From: Dactylonectria macrodidyma | Lineage: Eukaryota > Ascomycota > Sordariomycetes > Hypocreales > Nectriaceae | Assembly: GCA_020744425.1 (NCBI GenBank) | Contig: JAGMUV010000009.1 | Coordinates: 310,001-374,000, forward strand | Direction of reading: 5' to 3' | DNA length: 64,000 bases | In this document: positions 33,781 to 45,957 of the stretch, piece after piece | Layout: each line of letters begins with the position of its first letter | Position numbering within the stretch: the first letter of the stretch is position 1 | Made by a program: the position numbers and the translations under genes | The notes under the pieces: model-generated | What the model was told of the DNA's origin: nothing | Seen by the model: the letters and a program-made list of their open reading frames with translations, nothing else | Database searches by the model: none

Positions 33781-34735
33781 TTGAAGCAAGTTCTACGCTC
33801 CTTAGGTATTGACCAGCGCCGGTTCGCCTTCTTTCTTGCCTTTAATCCGATCTCCTACCTCTGCTTCCACTTGGATCATCAGGGCTTCTTCAGTTCAATT
33901 GCTATCCTTGTCAAAACCTTACTTGCAACTGGACGAAGCGTTTGGGAAAAGTGTCCAACCGATGCCGTCTTCCTGTCCGCAGTGCGAAGCCCCATCACCC
34001 GGACCTCCAATGACGGCTTCAAAGACACCTGGCCGGAGAACACACTGCGACACGGTAAAGCCCCTCGACCCCTCTGTCCTTGGGCATGACCGATATAGAC
34101 TAATACTTGGGGCTCTGTGCCAGTCAGGTGATGCGAGAGGCGGTACAAAGAGCCAAAAATCCACCCAAGCGATGTCAATCATATTCTGATCGGTAACGTT
34201 GTCGCCGAGCTCGGATTTGCCAGGATGGGAAGAATGACACCCTTGATTGCGGGTTCTCATAAGACGCAACATTCCACCCAGTCAACAGGCAGTGTTCGAG
34301 CAGCCTGCAAGCTATCACGAATCGAGCCCATTCGATATCGGCTAGGCAGTTGGACGTCGCTCTAGTAGGTCATGTTGGGATCACGATGCGGAACTATCGT
34401 TCGCGCAGTCGTCCCACCGATGTGCCGCCTTCGCTTCGGGAGTCCAGGGTCAAGCAAGCTGCCGACTGCCTAGTTGCTATGGGCGATACCCCAGAGCATA
34501 ATGCAAGACGTCACAGTGTCTCCCGTGAGGATCAGTATGGTTTCATCTTCCTGAGCCATCTGACGGCGAAGAAAGCACAGTATGAAGGCAGTTTTACGTC
34601 TGAAATAGTGACTGTCACATACAGAGCCCCAAGCGGAACAGACAGCGGTGGAAAGACGTATACTTTCATGGTGTTTCCGATTGTGCTTTCTCTATACTCG
34701 CTCGACGGTCCTAGGTCGGAGCCTGGTGGTTGAGG
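33781..34735 (+). pseudogene. 3-ketoacyl-CoA thiolase, decayed
   Basis: Thiolase text is present in scattered frames: DAVFLSAVRSPITRTSNDGF with KDTWPEN near 33960..34035; IGNVVAELGFARMGRMTPL near 34189; then TMRNYRSRSRPTDVPPSLRE with VKQAADCLVAMGDTPEHNA and SREDQYGFIFLSHLTAKKAQ near 34380..34590. The order matches peroxisomal/POT1-like thiolases. The block that should carry the active-site Cys (NRQCSSSLQA-like) is missing or unrecognisable, and stops and frame changes separate the pieces. The C-terminal half with the CxG motif was not found. With the adjacent CoA-transferase relic this would have completed activation and cleavage of a beta-keto acid. Confidence 0.8.
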
Positions 34736-35384
34736 CCCATCGCCCGCTCCACAGGCACGCAAGTATTCGGCCGTGAGCCTGGCGAGATAGGGAATCGGGC
34801 CTGCACTCGCTATTCCAGCGCTACCCAGATACGCCAATATGGATGAGAGGGACATAGGCCTCTTTGAAGCCAACTAGGCTTGGCGAGTCAGGCGATGTAA
34901 TGCTTCAGGGGCTACTCCGTACTGATTACGTCTGTACTGAAATATTAAACTGCGACAGAATGGCAGCAGAACCGGAAACCGAGAACCGGGAGCCTAGAGG
35001 GGCCAACCCCCCTTACGCACGCTTCCTACTACCCTTTAACTTTATTTGAAATAGCACCTCGCGTAGCAGGGGCTATGCTCTAGAGAGTTCAAGACTAACC
35101 AGTGCAGGAGAAGCCACCATGATTTTATGGGTACCAGACTGACGCGTGAGCTCGGCGCCTCCCTGTTTTTCGTATGGCGGTTCAAGGTTCACCGTTACCT
35201 TCCTTCAATGCTCCAAATAACGGTGTTGTCGGGTGATTCGATTGCACGATCCCATACCTCTCTTCTCTTCTCCAGCATCTAACGGATGCCGCACACCATC
35301 TCAGGGATTGCGACCATCTCCTCAAATGACGATTCAGCTGGCCAAAACCCACAACACGAACTTATTGTCCGCTTATTCAGATTC
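34736..35384. other. Intergenic before C2H2 regulator
   Basis: The 5' flank of the regulator gene. No gene, repeat or clear promoter motif was recognised. Confidence 0.5.
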
Positions 35385-38300
35385 ATGCCTCCCCACACGT
35401 GTTCGTACTGCAACAACAGCTTTTCCAAGCTTGAACACCTGAAGCGTCACGAGAGATCACGTAAAGAGCTCTCCCTTCCTTTTCCCGTCTCGATGAGGAA
35501 GTTAAGCTTTCTCTAACAAATGCGCTGGCGACTAGATACTGGTGAAAAACCCTACTCATGCTGGTTCTGCCACAAGAGATTTGCCCGCGGGTACGTACCT
35601 GCTGTTTCGTTTCCTTGCCGTCAGATATGACTGATGACGAGGTGATATGTGCTTCGCAGCGATGTGCTCAAGCGACACGTTAAAGGCCATCTAGTCCCAG
35701 AACAGGACCATGCAAGCATTACGGTCGTAGCGAAGCCGCCCTCGTCACTTCAAGACACATCGCAGCCACATAGACGCAGCGACCACCAACCGAACGGTTT
35801 TTCGGCTGAAGACGACGTGATCATCATTGCAAACCGTGCTTCACCCGGCAGGGAAGACCATAGGAGGAACTCGGCCACTTCTAGTCTTCTTGGCTCTCCA
35901 TCAGGCGCGACAGACTGGCATTCGACTGCCTCGGCACACACTGAAGAGGCCGCAGCGGGATCGGGTACTGAGATTCATGGTGGCGACTCCGGATTGCAAG
36001 ATCCGCAACAGGAGGTCTCCCCACCACGATCCATCCAGTGTCAGGACCCAATCAACTTCGAAGGAATGGATGCGCAAGCACATGAAGCCGGCCTTGAACC
36101 TTTCCGCCTGCGAATAGAGGTAGACGGCCAGACGATACAGGGCATTCCCTCCCCAGCAGCTGCTGCTGTGCAGTCGCTGGGGTTGGCTGATCTCTCTGCT
36201 CTTCTGGGTTTCTCGCCATCTCCTGGTAGTGCTGAGTTGAACGATGAGGTGGGGAGCCAGTCATATGACGCCGGTAACCTGTCCTGGCTGTCTGCTCTCG
36301 AAGCGACCATGCCCTCGCCCCCGGGGATGCTGAGCTCATGGAATGCCCGTCTTGAATCTTTGGGCTCTCCCGCGGTCCAAGATGCCCGGATCAATGCGCC
36401 TCGAAAGCACAGTTTCGGCTCCGACATCCCTGACGAGCGTTTTGCCAAGGTGGCCAGGTTGTGGCCGAAGAAGAGAGGTCCACCTTGGTACCTGATGAAG
36501 ACGCTCTGGTCTGATGTCGTCTGCCATAAAGGCGCCAACCTTTTCTCTGAGTGCTCTTCAGACGACGACGATGATGACGACGATGACAACTCTCTATCAA
36601 TGCGCGGCAAAGGGCCTCAGTGGGGCCTGTGTGAAGAGAGACGCCTCACATTGATTAAAGAGTTCACGCAACCACAACCCGGAACGGCAAGTCCACATGA
36701 TGTTCTCTGAGCCTATCCCTGGAGCTAAATTAATCTTTGGTGCAGCCAGAGGACGGCCTCGATTTTCCTGATGGCACCAGCTTCCCGACAGCGGACACGC
36801 TTGCCATGTGTATCGATCTCTACTTTCAGCGGTTTCACCCGCTATTCCCTTTTATCCATGAACCGACCTTCTCCGCGCGAAGAACACCGAATACTATCCT
36901 CCTACCAATTTGCCTCATTGGTCTCCATCTACTAGATCCTGAAAGGAGCCGAGAATTTGTGGCTACTCAGCTATTGGTAGGTTCTACAATGTTGCTTAAA
37001 CTCCTCTCAGAAGAGGGCAATCTTGATGTACCACGTGACCAAAGTTGACGTGCTGCTGTTTGGAGTAACATAGAGAGGCATTCACAGGTGCACCGTTGCT
37101 TTGTCTGCGTCATGGAGGAGGGCAGATGCCACGATGCTCGTCACAGCTCTTGGCTCGGCCATCTTGTTCCTCAACTATGCTTCTGTTCTAGAGGTCAGTA
37201 CCATTCGTAATTATCGGCATCTCTCCACTGTCCCCGTTCCCTACTGCTGTTGCAATGGTCATATCCAACAAAAGGCGCCGCCCTAACAAGGTTGCAGGAG
37301 TGCGCCCACTCGGAACAGACGCATAATCTGTACATCAAAACGCTTGACGTACGTCACAGAATGGATTGCTTCTCTTAACTCTATCATCAGCTAACATCCA
37401 CTCCGCCTAGGTTGCCCAGCAAAGTGGCGTGTTTGAGGTGTCGAAAGGTCCGCCTCTGACTGATACTTTACCGCAAGAACGACGAGATGATGCCGCCTGG
37501 GAAGCCTGGTCAAAGGTTGAATCCGTGAAGCGGTATGCTATTCCTCTCCGTCTTAGTCTGTCTCCACAGAGCTAAATGGTAGTGTTAGTGTTGTTGCGTG
37601 CCTGGTTGCAACAGATGCCTTCTACACCGCTAGAATTGGGTCGAAACCGATCATACATGTCGATAGATTACACATATATGCCCCATGCTCGACACGGCTA
37701 TTTGATGCGAAAAATGCTAACCACTGGGAAGAACTTGCTTCGAAGGGCAGCGTGTCGCTCATGGATCCGCCCATCCTGGACTTCCAGAGACGCACGATGA
37801 TGCTGCCTACCCTGATACCAGCAAGCACCATGGCCATGCACACGCTGCTTTCGGCCACCTGGCTTTGCATCGCTGACATGCGTGTCAGCGATTTGATGCA
37901 AGACACTGATCCCACCAAGAACATTCTCTTCCCAGGGGAGTTCTTCGAGCTCAGCTCCTCGGGTTCTGGGATCACACCGCTGCTGCGGGACATCTACGCC
38001 CAGCATTCACCAGGCCTGCTGACTAGCAATCCCAACGCTTTGGCCCTTTGGCATAACATGTGCATCAATCTCACGGCCAATTTGAACCTCTTTGAACTCG
38101 CAGCCGGACGGGAAGGGGTCAAGGCAGGCAAAGTCGCGCTTGACAAGATCCTGGTATGGGCGCACACCGCGCATGCAAGGCGGGCCTGTTTGCACGCAGC
38201 ACAGGTGTACGCCTGTATGACCAAGCGGAGGATATCGGATGGAACCATGTTTATGTCTGAAGTTGCCGTCTTCAACGCCGCCCTTGTACTAGGGCTCTAT

Positions 38301-38624
38301 GTGTACGCATCACCCACGGCGCTCGAGGCCAGTTTCGAGCCACCGCTGGAGTTGCTGGACGAAGTGGACTGGAACCAGATCGGTGACGAGGGTCTCCCGG
38401 GCTGGAGCACAGCCCAGAATAATCCTACCTACGCGGCCAGCCGTTTTATTAGTCAAGGTACTTCCTTCTTGTTCAACAAATCGGTTTGCCAAGGAGGGTA
38501 CGCGTCCGCCCGGAGGGTCATTCTGAGCTACGTTGGGCTCCTGGAGGAAATCGGGCGGTGGAACTGGCACAAATTTCGACATATTTTACGCGTCATGAGC
38601 GACAGCATGGTGGATCTAAAGTAG
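35385..38624 (+). CDS. C2H2 zinc-finger regulator with fungal-specific domain
   Basis: Eight exons (35385..35460, 35536..35590, 35660..36686, 36746..37027, 37074..37193, 37298..37348, 37411..37532, 37589..38624) give 922 residues. Two tandem N-terminal C2H2 fingers, CSYCNNSFSKLEHLKRHERS-H and CWFCHKRFARGDVLKRHVKGH, joined by TGEKPY, bind DNA; the introns cut through both. A Ser/Pro-rich middle ends in an acidic run (about residues 344-358). From about 387 the fungal-specific regulatory domain follows (LYFQRFHPLFPFIHEPTF, LLKLLSEEGNLD, ALGSAILFLNYASVLE). The intron 36687..36745 is GC-AG (donor GCAAGT). It adjoins the two beta-keto acid pseudogenes, whose regulator it may have been, and the MFS pump. 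The 37027/37074 junction is the least certain. Confidence 0.85.
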
Positions 38625-39152
38625 TACCCTTTGCTCTGGATTTGATTCAATGCATGCATCATGTCCTCTTGGCGTGCCAAAAACTCTGCACACTCCGTCG
38701 TAGTGATCGTGCATCAGTTGCGAAGACCCGCTGTGTGATAATGTTCAAGCCGAGCTACGTCAACAAGGTGGCTGGAGGCAAATGTGATTGTGAATGGAGC
38801 GGAGGACATACGATCATAAATGCCAGGCACGGGCCTGTTAGCAATGTTGCATGGTGCGTGACTTACGTGCTTTGTTGATCAGAGTCAAGCTGCAACAAAA
38901 CAGCCTGCCGTGGAGGTAGATTTCCAAGCTACGGGATCTCATTTAAAAGCTTCAAGATTATTAATAAAATGACCACTCTATTACCACCAATACGAATTCT
39001 TCCAACAAAGTATGCCCCAAGTTCATGACCATAATACCATTGACTACAGCCTACGTCCCACCTAAACATCATACCACCTGCTCATGTCCTACCACGGCCG
39101 AACTTGCCCACTCCTTGCGAAACTGAAAGAAAAGTGAATGGATAAGACTTCT
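38625..39152. other. Intergenic between convergent genes
   Basis: This stretch lies between the C2H2 regulator and the MFS pump and should hold their 3' ends. No gene was recognised. Confidence 0.5.
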
Positions 39153-41110
39153 CTAAATGATGGTCTTGGGCTCTGGAGCAGTTGTGTTCTCCACATTGAC
39201 AACCTCAATGCCTTCCTGACTAGGACTATCCTTGGGTTTTGCCTCTTCCCCATGTCTGCCTTGCATCGCCGACTGGACATGATTGGTCATGTAAGGCATA
39301 GGATCCTCGATCCAAAGGGAGCAGATAAAAGCGATGGCGCTGAAGGGAATTGTCAGGTAAAAGACAAATTGGAAAGCGCGGCCATAGGCAAGTCGCACCG
39401 CCAGACGGAGAGTATCCTCAATAGCAGGCGTGATGCCCTCGATCCCGTCAAATGAGTGGGGGACGCCCAGGTTGTGTGTAATGGTGGCTGGAATGATTTC
39501 TCCGAGGTTGGAAAGATCCAGACCGCTATCTAGAGCCGCCTTTGAAATCTCTTGTCCGGCAAAGGTGCGGAACTTATCCCGAAAAATAGTATTAAAAATC
39601 GCATTTCCAGTGGCGCCACCAGCTGACCGGAAGGTGCCTAGGAGTCCCATCGCGACTCCAAGATGCGAATGTGGAACATGTAGACTTGCAATGGCATATC
39701 CTAAGATAGTGACCATAACAAACATTGGAAGTCCGAAGGCTGGTACAAGAGCCCAGGCCAGCTTATTGTTAGGGTTGACAGTACTAGCACTAGCAGCTAG
39801 GAAGATAGCTTGAAATGCCATTCCAATAACAACCTGCCACTTGATATAGCCGATTTTGTGGGCGCAGATTGGAATTATAACACCGACGAAGGTAGTGATT
39901 AGGTTATTCGGAAGTGATAGAACACCAATCTCAATGCCATTAGTGGTGAACATAAAAAGGGATCCCTGGGGGAGCAAGGCGGACATGGCGTGGAAGTTCA
40001 TGCCCAGGATGAAGAGCACAACTAGTAGGGAGGTGAAGCCGCGCCACAGGGCAAATAGTTTATAGGGAAAGAGGGGGGCGTTGGCAAACTTAAAGTCGTA
40101 GACGAATGCGGCCACGACAGTCGCCGCGCCGACCACAATAGGAGCGATAGTGCTGGCGCTGTCCCAGGGATGGCCTGGAGAGCCACCCCAAGTAAGGCCG
40201 ACAAGGCAGGTAGCGAGACCAAAGGTAAACAGACCAAGGCCGAGCCAGTCGACTTCCTTAAACTGCTGCCACCGAGTCTTATCGAAGTCCCCGCGAGGAT
40301 GAGTCGTTGGCCAGTAGAAAAGGGCGGTCCCAATGAGAGCGACAGCTTCGACAATGGCGGCGATGTAGAAGATCCACCGCCAAGAGGCAAACTCGAATAA
40401 AGCGGCTCCCAATAAAACACCAGCCATACCCCTGTGAAGCACTAGATTAGCTTTGAAGCTTGGCCTACGATAGAAGCGCCTCGGGATGCTTTGCAGACTT
40501 ACCAAGGCACCATGATTCCACCTTCGAGAATTCCAACCCCAACAGCGCGCCACTTGTTTGGCAGCATCTCCGGGACACCTGCATATGCGACAAAGACGAA
40601 GCCAGTGCCAAAACCGATGATGGCCTCGCTTGCAATCACGGTGGCGACATTCTTGGCTACTCCACCGACAATACAGCCGATCATGACAACGGCCTGGCCG
40701 AAGAGGATGAGGTTCCGGCGACCAAAGACATCGCTGAGCGGTCCACCCAGCGAGAATGAGCATGCGGTAGCCAACGACCAAGCGCCAACAATCCAGGCAA
40801 AATCGGCATCATTGCCGAGATCCTGGGTTATCTGAACAACAACCGCAGCAACAGACACGAAGCTGAGAGCAACAGCCGGGCCAAAGGAGGCTGACATGCA
40901 CTGTTTTTTTTTTCAACAGAGTTAGCTGTTGGGCTATCACATCTGGAATTACCAGAGGGCTCTTACCAAGATGGCGACCCAGGTTTTGAAGCTCACAGTT
41001 GTCGCTTCAGGGTTGTCTTCGACAGCTGCCCGGTGAGGATCATCTTCGAACTCGATGGTTGCGCGGATATCCCCGACACCGCGCTGGTTGTGTTCAATAT
41101 CGTTCGTCAT
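39153..41110 (-). CDS. MFS efflux pump, TRI12/DHA14-like
   Basis: Three exons (41110..40967, 40900..40503, 40431..39153) give 606 residues; junctions read WVAILCMSASFGPAV and GGIMVPWGMAGVLLGA. About 14 hydrophobic helices can be counted. The loop between helices 2 and 3 has GGPLSDVFGRRNLILFGQ, the MFS signature, and helix 5 has PWGMAGVLLGAALFEFASWRW, an antiporter-like motif C region. The sequence pattern is that of the fungal TRI12-type family, plasma-membrane proton antiporters that export small toxic or secondary metabolites. The N-terminal 40 residues and C-terminal 60 are charged and cytoplasmic. The substrate is unknown. It lies between the C2H2 regulator and a flavin monooxygenase and may export that enzyme's product. 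Confidence 0.88.
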
Positions 41111-42361
41111 AGTATCTGGATGGTGGATCTAATAGTGGTAAATGCGAGTAGAGGTAAATGCCTAAGCACTTGGGTTGGTTGCAAATGTGTTGATGTCTCG
41201 AGAAAGGCTTGAGTTCTAATATTAATGCTACGGCTACATCCTGCATCCACCCACGCGAGATAGAATGGAGAACTAACCCCGAGCTGGCAATAAGGCCGCC
41301 CCACCCCCGCACCCAAGGTTTGTGGGTCTTGAGATCTAAAGCGACGTACGATTATTGTATTGTCTCTGGCTGAAGCTAGAGATCGGCTGTGCCACTACGG
41401 AGTAGTTACCTTAACATTTTAGGCGTGAATGTGGATGTCGCTTGAACAGTTGAGCAGGTCTACTAAACAGTGAGGAAATGATGATGAAGAGTGGAGATGG
41501 AGGCGCAGAAATCGACAGGAAAGGTGAACTAATGGCTACAAACGATGGCTTCCAAGCCCTCATTACGCCGCGCGTCCAATTACGTTTCACTCTTTGTACA
41601 TCTGTACCTGAAAATTAGATGGCAAATTGATACGAGAATGTAGGTACGTACTCTTCGGGGCTGCATTGGTCTGTATGAATCTCATCAAAGGGGATCAAAG
41701 TTTTTGGTTCGGGGCAACTATCAACCCGCAACAAACTCTCACCCTCCACCAAGATTGGGGCGGAGATTAGCGGCCGAACACGAGTTATTCCTGTTATCAA
41801 TTTGCCCGCGCCCGTCTCCCACACTGTATGTGTCTAGCACCACGGTTGTCTAGGCTGCTGCACAGGAGCAGTGGCAGTTCAACAAGTGGTTTTTGACTCT
41901 ACACAAGGTTCCTCACCTAGCTATTCAACTGAGCCAAAGATTTCACATTCTCCTTGGAAACACCCAAGGCCAAGTTTGTCTACACGGTGTATTGTGGCCC
42001 CAAACAGACGAAGTCCTAACGAGGACTCTCGCCTTCGAATCGCAACTCAAGCTACTCCAGGGTAGCCCCAGCGATGGTTGATATACTTTGAGAAGGTGAT
42101 GTGGGGAAGTGGGGCCGGCATCACTACTACTATGTAGTGTGGGTGGAATAGATCGCTACTGGGATGCTTGCAGGCGCTTAATGTTTATAATTATGGAAAA
42201 TCACAGATTGCATGTGTTCTGGTTCGCAAGTAGAGATGCATGTGTATGTAATTCTAGATGCAAGCAAATATCGGATAATGAGATAGTATCTGAGTGTGAG
42301 CCCACGTGCTGAGCGTGAAGTGAATACAGGATGAGGATCCATGACGAGACCGGGTCCGAAG
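41111..42361. other. Intergenic, no gene recognised
   Basis: The upstream region of the MFS pump and downstream flank of the monooxygenase, 1.25 kb. No coding motif, terminal repeat or tandem repeat was recognised. Confidence 0.5.
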
Positions 42362-44497
42362 TTAATGTGAGAACGGTCGCTGGAGGTAGGCCTCACTTTC
42401 CTCAGGCCTTCCTTCCTTGGGCAAATCCAAAAACCTCCGTTCCAGGAACCATGACGGATCGCCTTCCGCGAGAGTCAAGCTATCACCATTACCCAGCCAT
42501 CGCAGCAAGTTGCCTGAGGGGTCCGCGCTCTCGAAAACGTAGTCTTCCCATCGTGGTGCCCGAAGAGCTTCAATGCAATGCAGCGATGACCCAGGCCAAA
42601 GCCCGATGATGCGGTCGCTATTGTTATGCGCGCGGTACCACGACGAGCAGTCATCTGTGTAGACAGTCCGCTTAAAATACTCGTCAATATACCTGCTAAA
42701 GTCGGCCACGCGCTGAGGCCTGACTTCAAAAGTGGCATAATCCTCCTTCTGTAGTTTGCGGATCATCTTGACAGCATAGTCACCCTGCGCCTCGAAGACG
42801 CTCAGAAGACTTCCGGATCCAAGACCTGAGTTGGGCCCACCGATCAGTAGAAAGTTGGGAAACTCATCTACTGCGAGAGCTAGATACGTCTCGGGGATTG
42901 GCGACCATTTCTTCTGGAGCGTCACCCCGTTGCGCCCTGTAACCGTGAAGGTTGGCGGTGCCTGCACGTCGTAGCCTGTGGCGCAGATCACGACATCGAG
43001 GTCTATCTGCTCTCCGGTCTCGATTTTGATTCCGGAGTTATTGAACTCCTGAATCGACTTGTTGCAAAAAGTCACGTTCGACTCCTTAAGCGACTCGAGA
43101 TAGCCTGGCCCTGGGGTGAGACGGCGACACCCCGGCGCAAAAGAGGGGATGATCAACTCAAAGAGGTCTGTCCGACCCTCAAGACGACCTTTCATGTGGT
43201 TCGAAAATTTGGTGACGGCAGTCGCCTGGTCGGGCGAGTCCTTGAGTGAAAACCTGTACTTCTTTGCAGCTTCCTCTTCGAGTGTCTTGCGCATCTTGTG
43301 GTAATATTCGGGGTGCCTTGCCATGTGTTCCTGTTGGCGTCGGGAGACTTTATTCCAGGCCCAGTCAGTGCATACACTCTCATGGCAGATCAAGCGACGC
43401 CTGATATATCATACGCACATTGAGTCTCCTTCGGGTCTAATCCAAGTTTCACCATGGCTGCATCACCAAAAGATGTTGACACCCAGGTGGGGCTCCGGGC
43501 GAAGTTCCAGACTTTGATACCCTCAAGCTTCTGTATGGCCGGCACAATCTGAATTGCACTCGATCCATTGCCAACGACGCCAACGCGCTTGTTCCGCAGA
43601 TCGACACTGTCGCCTAGGTGTCAGCTATAGATTGATGGGCGGTTGACTTCACAAAAGTCACTGACCTCTCGTCCCAAGCACCAGAGTGAATGAGTTTACC
43701 TCGATAGCTCTCCAAGCCCTTTACCTTAGGCCACATAATTCTGCTCAGGCCGCCCTTGGCTGAAAGGATAACGTCTGCTACATCTTCAAGGATGTCACCG
43801 GTCTTTAGGTCCTTTACTTTGACATTCCTATCAATAATAATCAGCCATTGACTGCCCGTAGGCTGCTCGATCATCTCCCACGTGGTAAGAAGGCTGTGAT
43901 CAATTACCATTTTCGCTCGTTAGCATCCCAAACGCACTCCTGGACTGCGTGGGAGAGCTTAATGAATCGGTCGGCTCCGTAGCGTTCCGCGACCTCCTGC
44001 ATGTACGCCCGAATTTCCGGCCCGGGGGCGTACAGCGAGGACCAGTATGGGCTCGGAGCAAAGCTAAACTGGTAGGAATACGCTATTGGCATGGGAATAT
44101 CAGTTCTGACCCACGCCGTCGATTTTCTGCTCGCCGCATTGTGTGGTTGAGTATGCATTACCTGGAATGTCACAGGCTAGGCCTGGATAACGGTTCACCC
44201 ACCTAAGAGACTAGTCAGTTTCCCAAGACGCCAGTGAGCTGTTCCGGGTGAAGACGTACCAAACGCCGGCTACCCCATCGTTCTGCTCGTAAACTTGGAT
44301 CGAGACATTCTTCAGTCGTTGAGAGAGTCTGCAACGTTGGTCATCAGCGCCGATCCGACCATGAGTGTCCAATTTGCGTACCTGATAGTGGCGTAAATTC
44401 CCGAGAAGCCCGCCCCTATGACGATCACCCTCATAGGACGCTGGTTTTCAAGCGGTTCATCCTTGATGGTGAAAGTCTCTGGCATGAAGCCGTTCAT
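42362..44497 (-). CDS. Baeyer-Villiger-type flavin monooxygenase
   Basis: Seven exons (44497..44382, 44328..44260, 44202..44162, 44082..43908, 43851..43666, 43606..43415, about 43376..42362) give about 597 residues. FAD binds at GAGFSG (28-33, VIVIGAGFSGIYA). The BVMO fingerprint FxGxxxHxxxW appears as YRGKLIHSGAW, with Tyr for Phe. NADPH binds at VGVVGNGSSAIQI, and ICATGYDVQ closes the FAD site. Such enzymes insert oxygen next to a ketone or oxidise heteroatoms. The junction 43415/43376 would need a 38-bp intron, unusually short; a longer intron from a donor further upstream (ATG-GTGAAA) is the alternative, so this exon border is uncertain. Neighbours are a TRI12-like pump and a ruined GMC oxidoreductase, suggesting part of a metabolite pathway. 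Confidence 0.82.
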
Positions 44498-45957
44498 GGT
44501 AGGTGAATGATGGAGGTGGTGCTGGTTGACGTTTATCACTGGTAGAGAAGCTTGGGGTCTAGAGCTGGCTTTAATTGAATCAAGTAGGGAAATGTAGTCC
44601 AACGGCAGGACACGGAAAGCTAAGCTAGAGCTAAAACATCCGAAGAGTAGACTGACTCCAATTAAATTAGACTGCGTAAGAATAGGCCTCCGTGAACAAT
44701 ATTCCCCACAGCCGGTCGAAGGTCCTCTCCCCACACCAGGCCAATGCCAAGTTTGACGATCGGTCTTCGAGTCACCAGCCTAGAGTAGAATGACCTAACC
44801 CCTGCCATTACCCTAGCTTGCCAAGCAACTGAGCATGTGCTGCAGCAGATTCGGTCCGTTGTGAGAGGACAAAAGTTTCCCCCACATATGTGCTAGACAC
44901 TGTTAAGTATGGCGTCCCACATGGTCCCACGTACCTTGCTTTACTTAAAACTACTTAAGGTATCTCATACCCAACAGTATGTAGGGAGGGTAGCGCGAGG
45001 TTTCTTTAGGTATTTTCTCAGGTCATGATAGCGTCCATCAGCTTCCATTTCCGGCTCGGGGTCGAGTGCCTCCCACTTCGCATGTTTATTACTTACAACC
45101 CCCGTGGTAGCTCTAATAGAGCCTGGAAATACTAGTGGTGAAAAACCTATTGCCTTTGCGGGCATCTTTGGGTGTCGAGATACTGAAAAAACTACGGCAG
45201 TCCACATGCTTCTAGATGTATCTCACACTCATTGGGTACTCGCAAGAGAAACATTTTGTGTCCTACGAGGGGATATTCAAGCATCTCCATTTATCCGCTA
45301 CTCTAAATTTCGAATGCTTGAAAGAAGACAGGGAAAGGAAAGAAAATCTACGGCACGTGTCGGATGGTGCATTGGCCATCTTAGGGAGGTGACTCTAGTA
45401 TCATGTCGTACTACGTAGTAACAGCCTTGCGAGGCAGATTCCATGACACTGTTTTTGGAACACACCATGATGAACACACGTGGTTCTAGCTTGTCATACT
45501 AAGCACATGGGTTATCCCAGTGCAATTTAAGCTTCCGGATCAAAGTTTGGAAACGTGGCGGCGTTGCTGTGCCTCTTGAGCACACGTCGACGTCATGGAC
45601 AAAGCCGCTGTGCATCAAGACACCTAGGTTGTAAAGAACTGGACCAGTTTCTTAGTTCCACTCTGCTTGATGGTGAATCTTTGCTGGAGTAATTTAATAG
45701 CCGTATCGATGCTTCAATGACTCCAGTGATGGAAATATAGGTGGGCCTTGTAAATCTCGCCTTAGCATCAGCACCGGGGTTAGATAAGCAATTTTGGCCG
45801 GTAGAATGGAGCCAGCTACCTGGGAGAAGTTGAACGTATATATAACGCAGATTCACCCCTATCAGGTCAATGGAAATGTTTTCTTATGCTCACAATTCAT
45901 CGTCGTCTTTACCAAGCTATCTTCGATTTCGACTTCGATTGAGTTGCTTTTCCAAAC
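44498..45957. other. Intergenic between monooxygenase and GMC relic
   Basis: About 1.5 kb. It holds the monooxygenase promoter and, if the relic was once a gene, its promoter too. No open frame with motifs was recognised. Confidence 0.5.

Noticed and set aside
36041..36610. Minus-strand frame over the C2H2 regulator
   Set aside because: Its Ser run is the antisense of the Asp run in the regulator; it is a shadow frame.
44965..45207. 80-residue minus-strand frame upstream of the monooxygenase
   Set aside because: No similarity to any family I know and no intron signals linking it to a gene.
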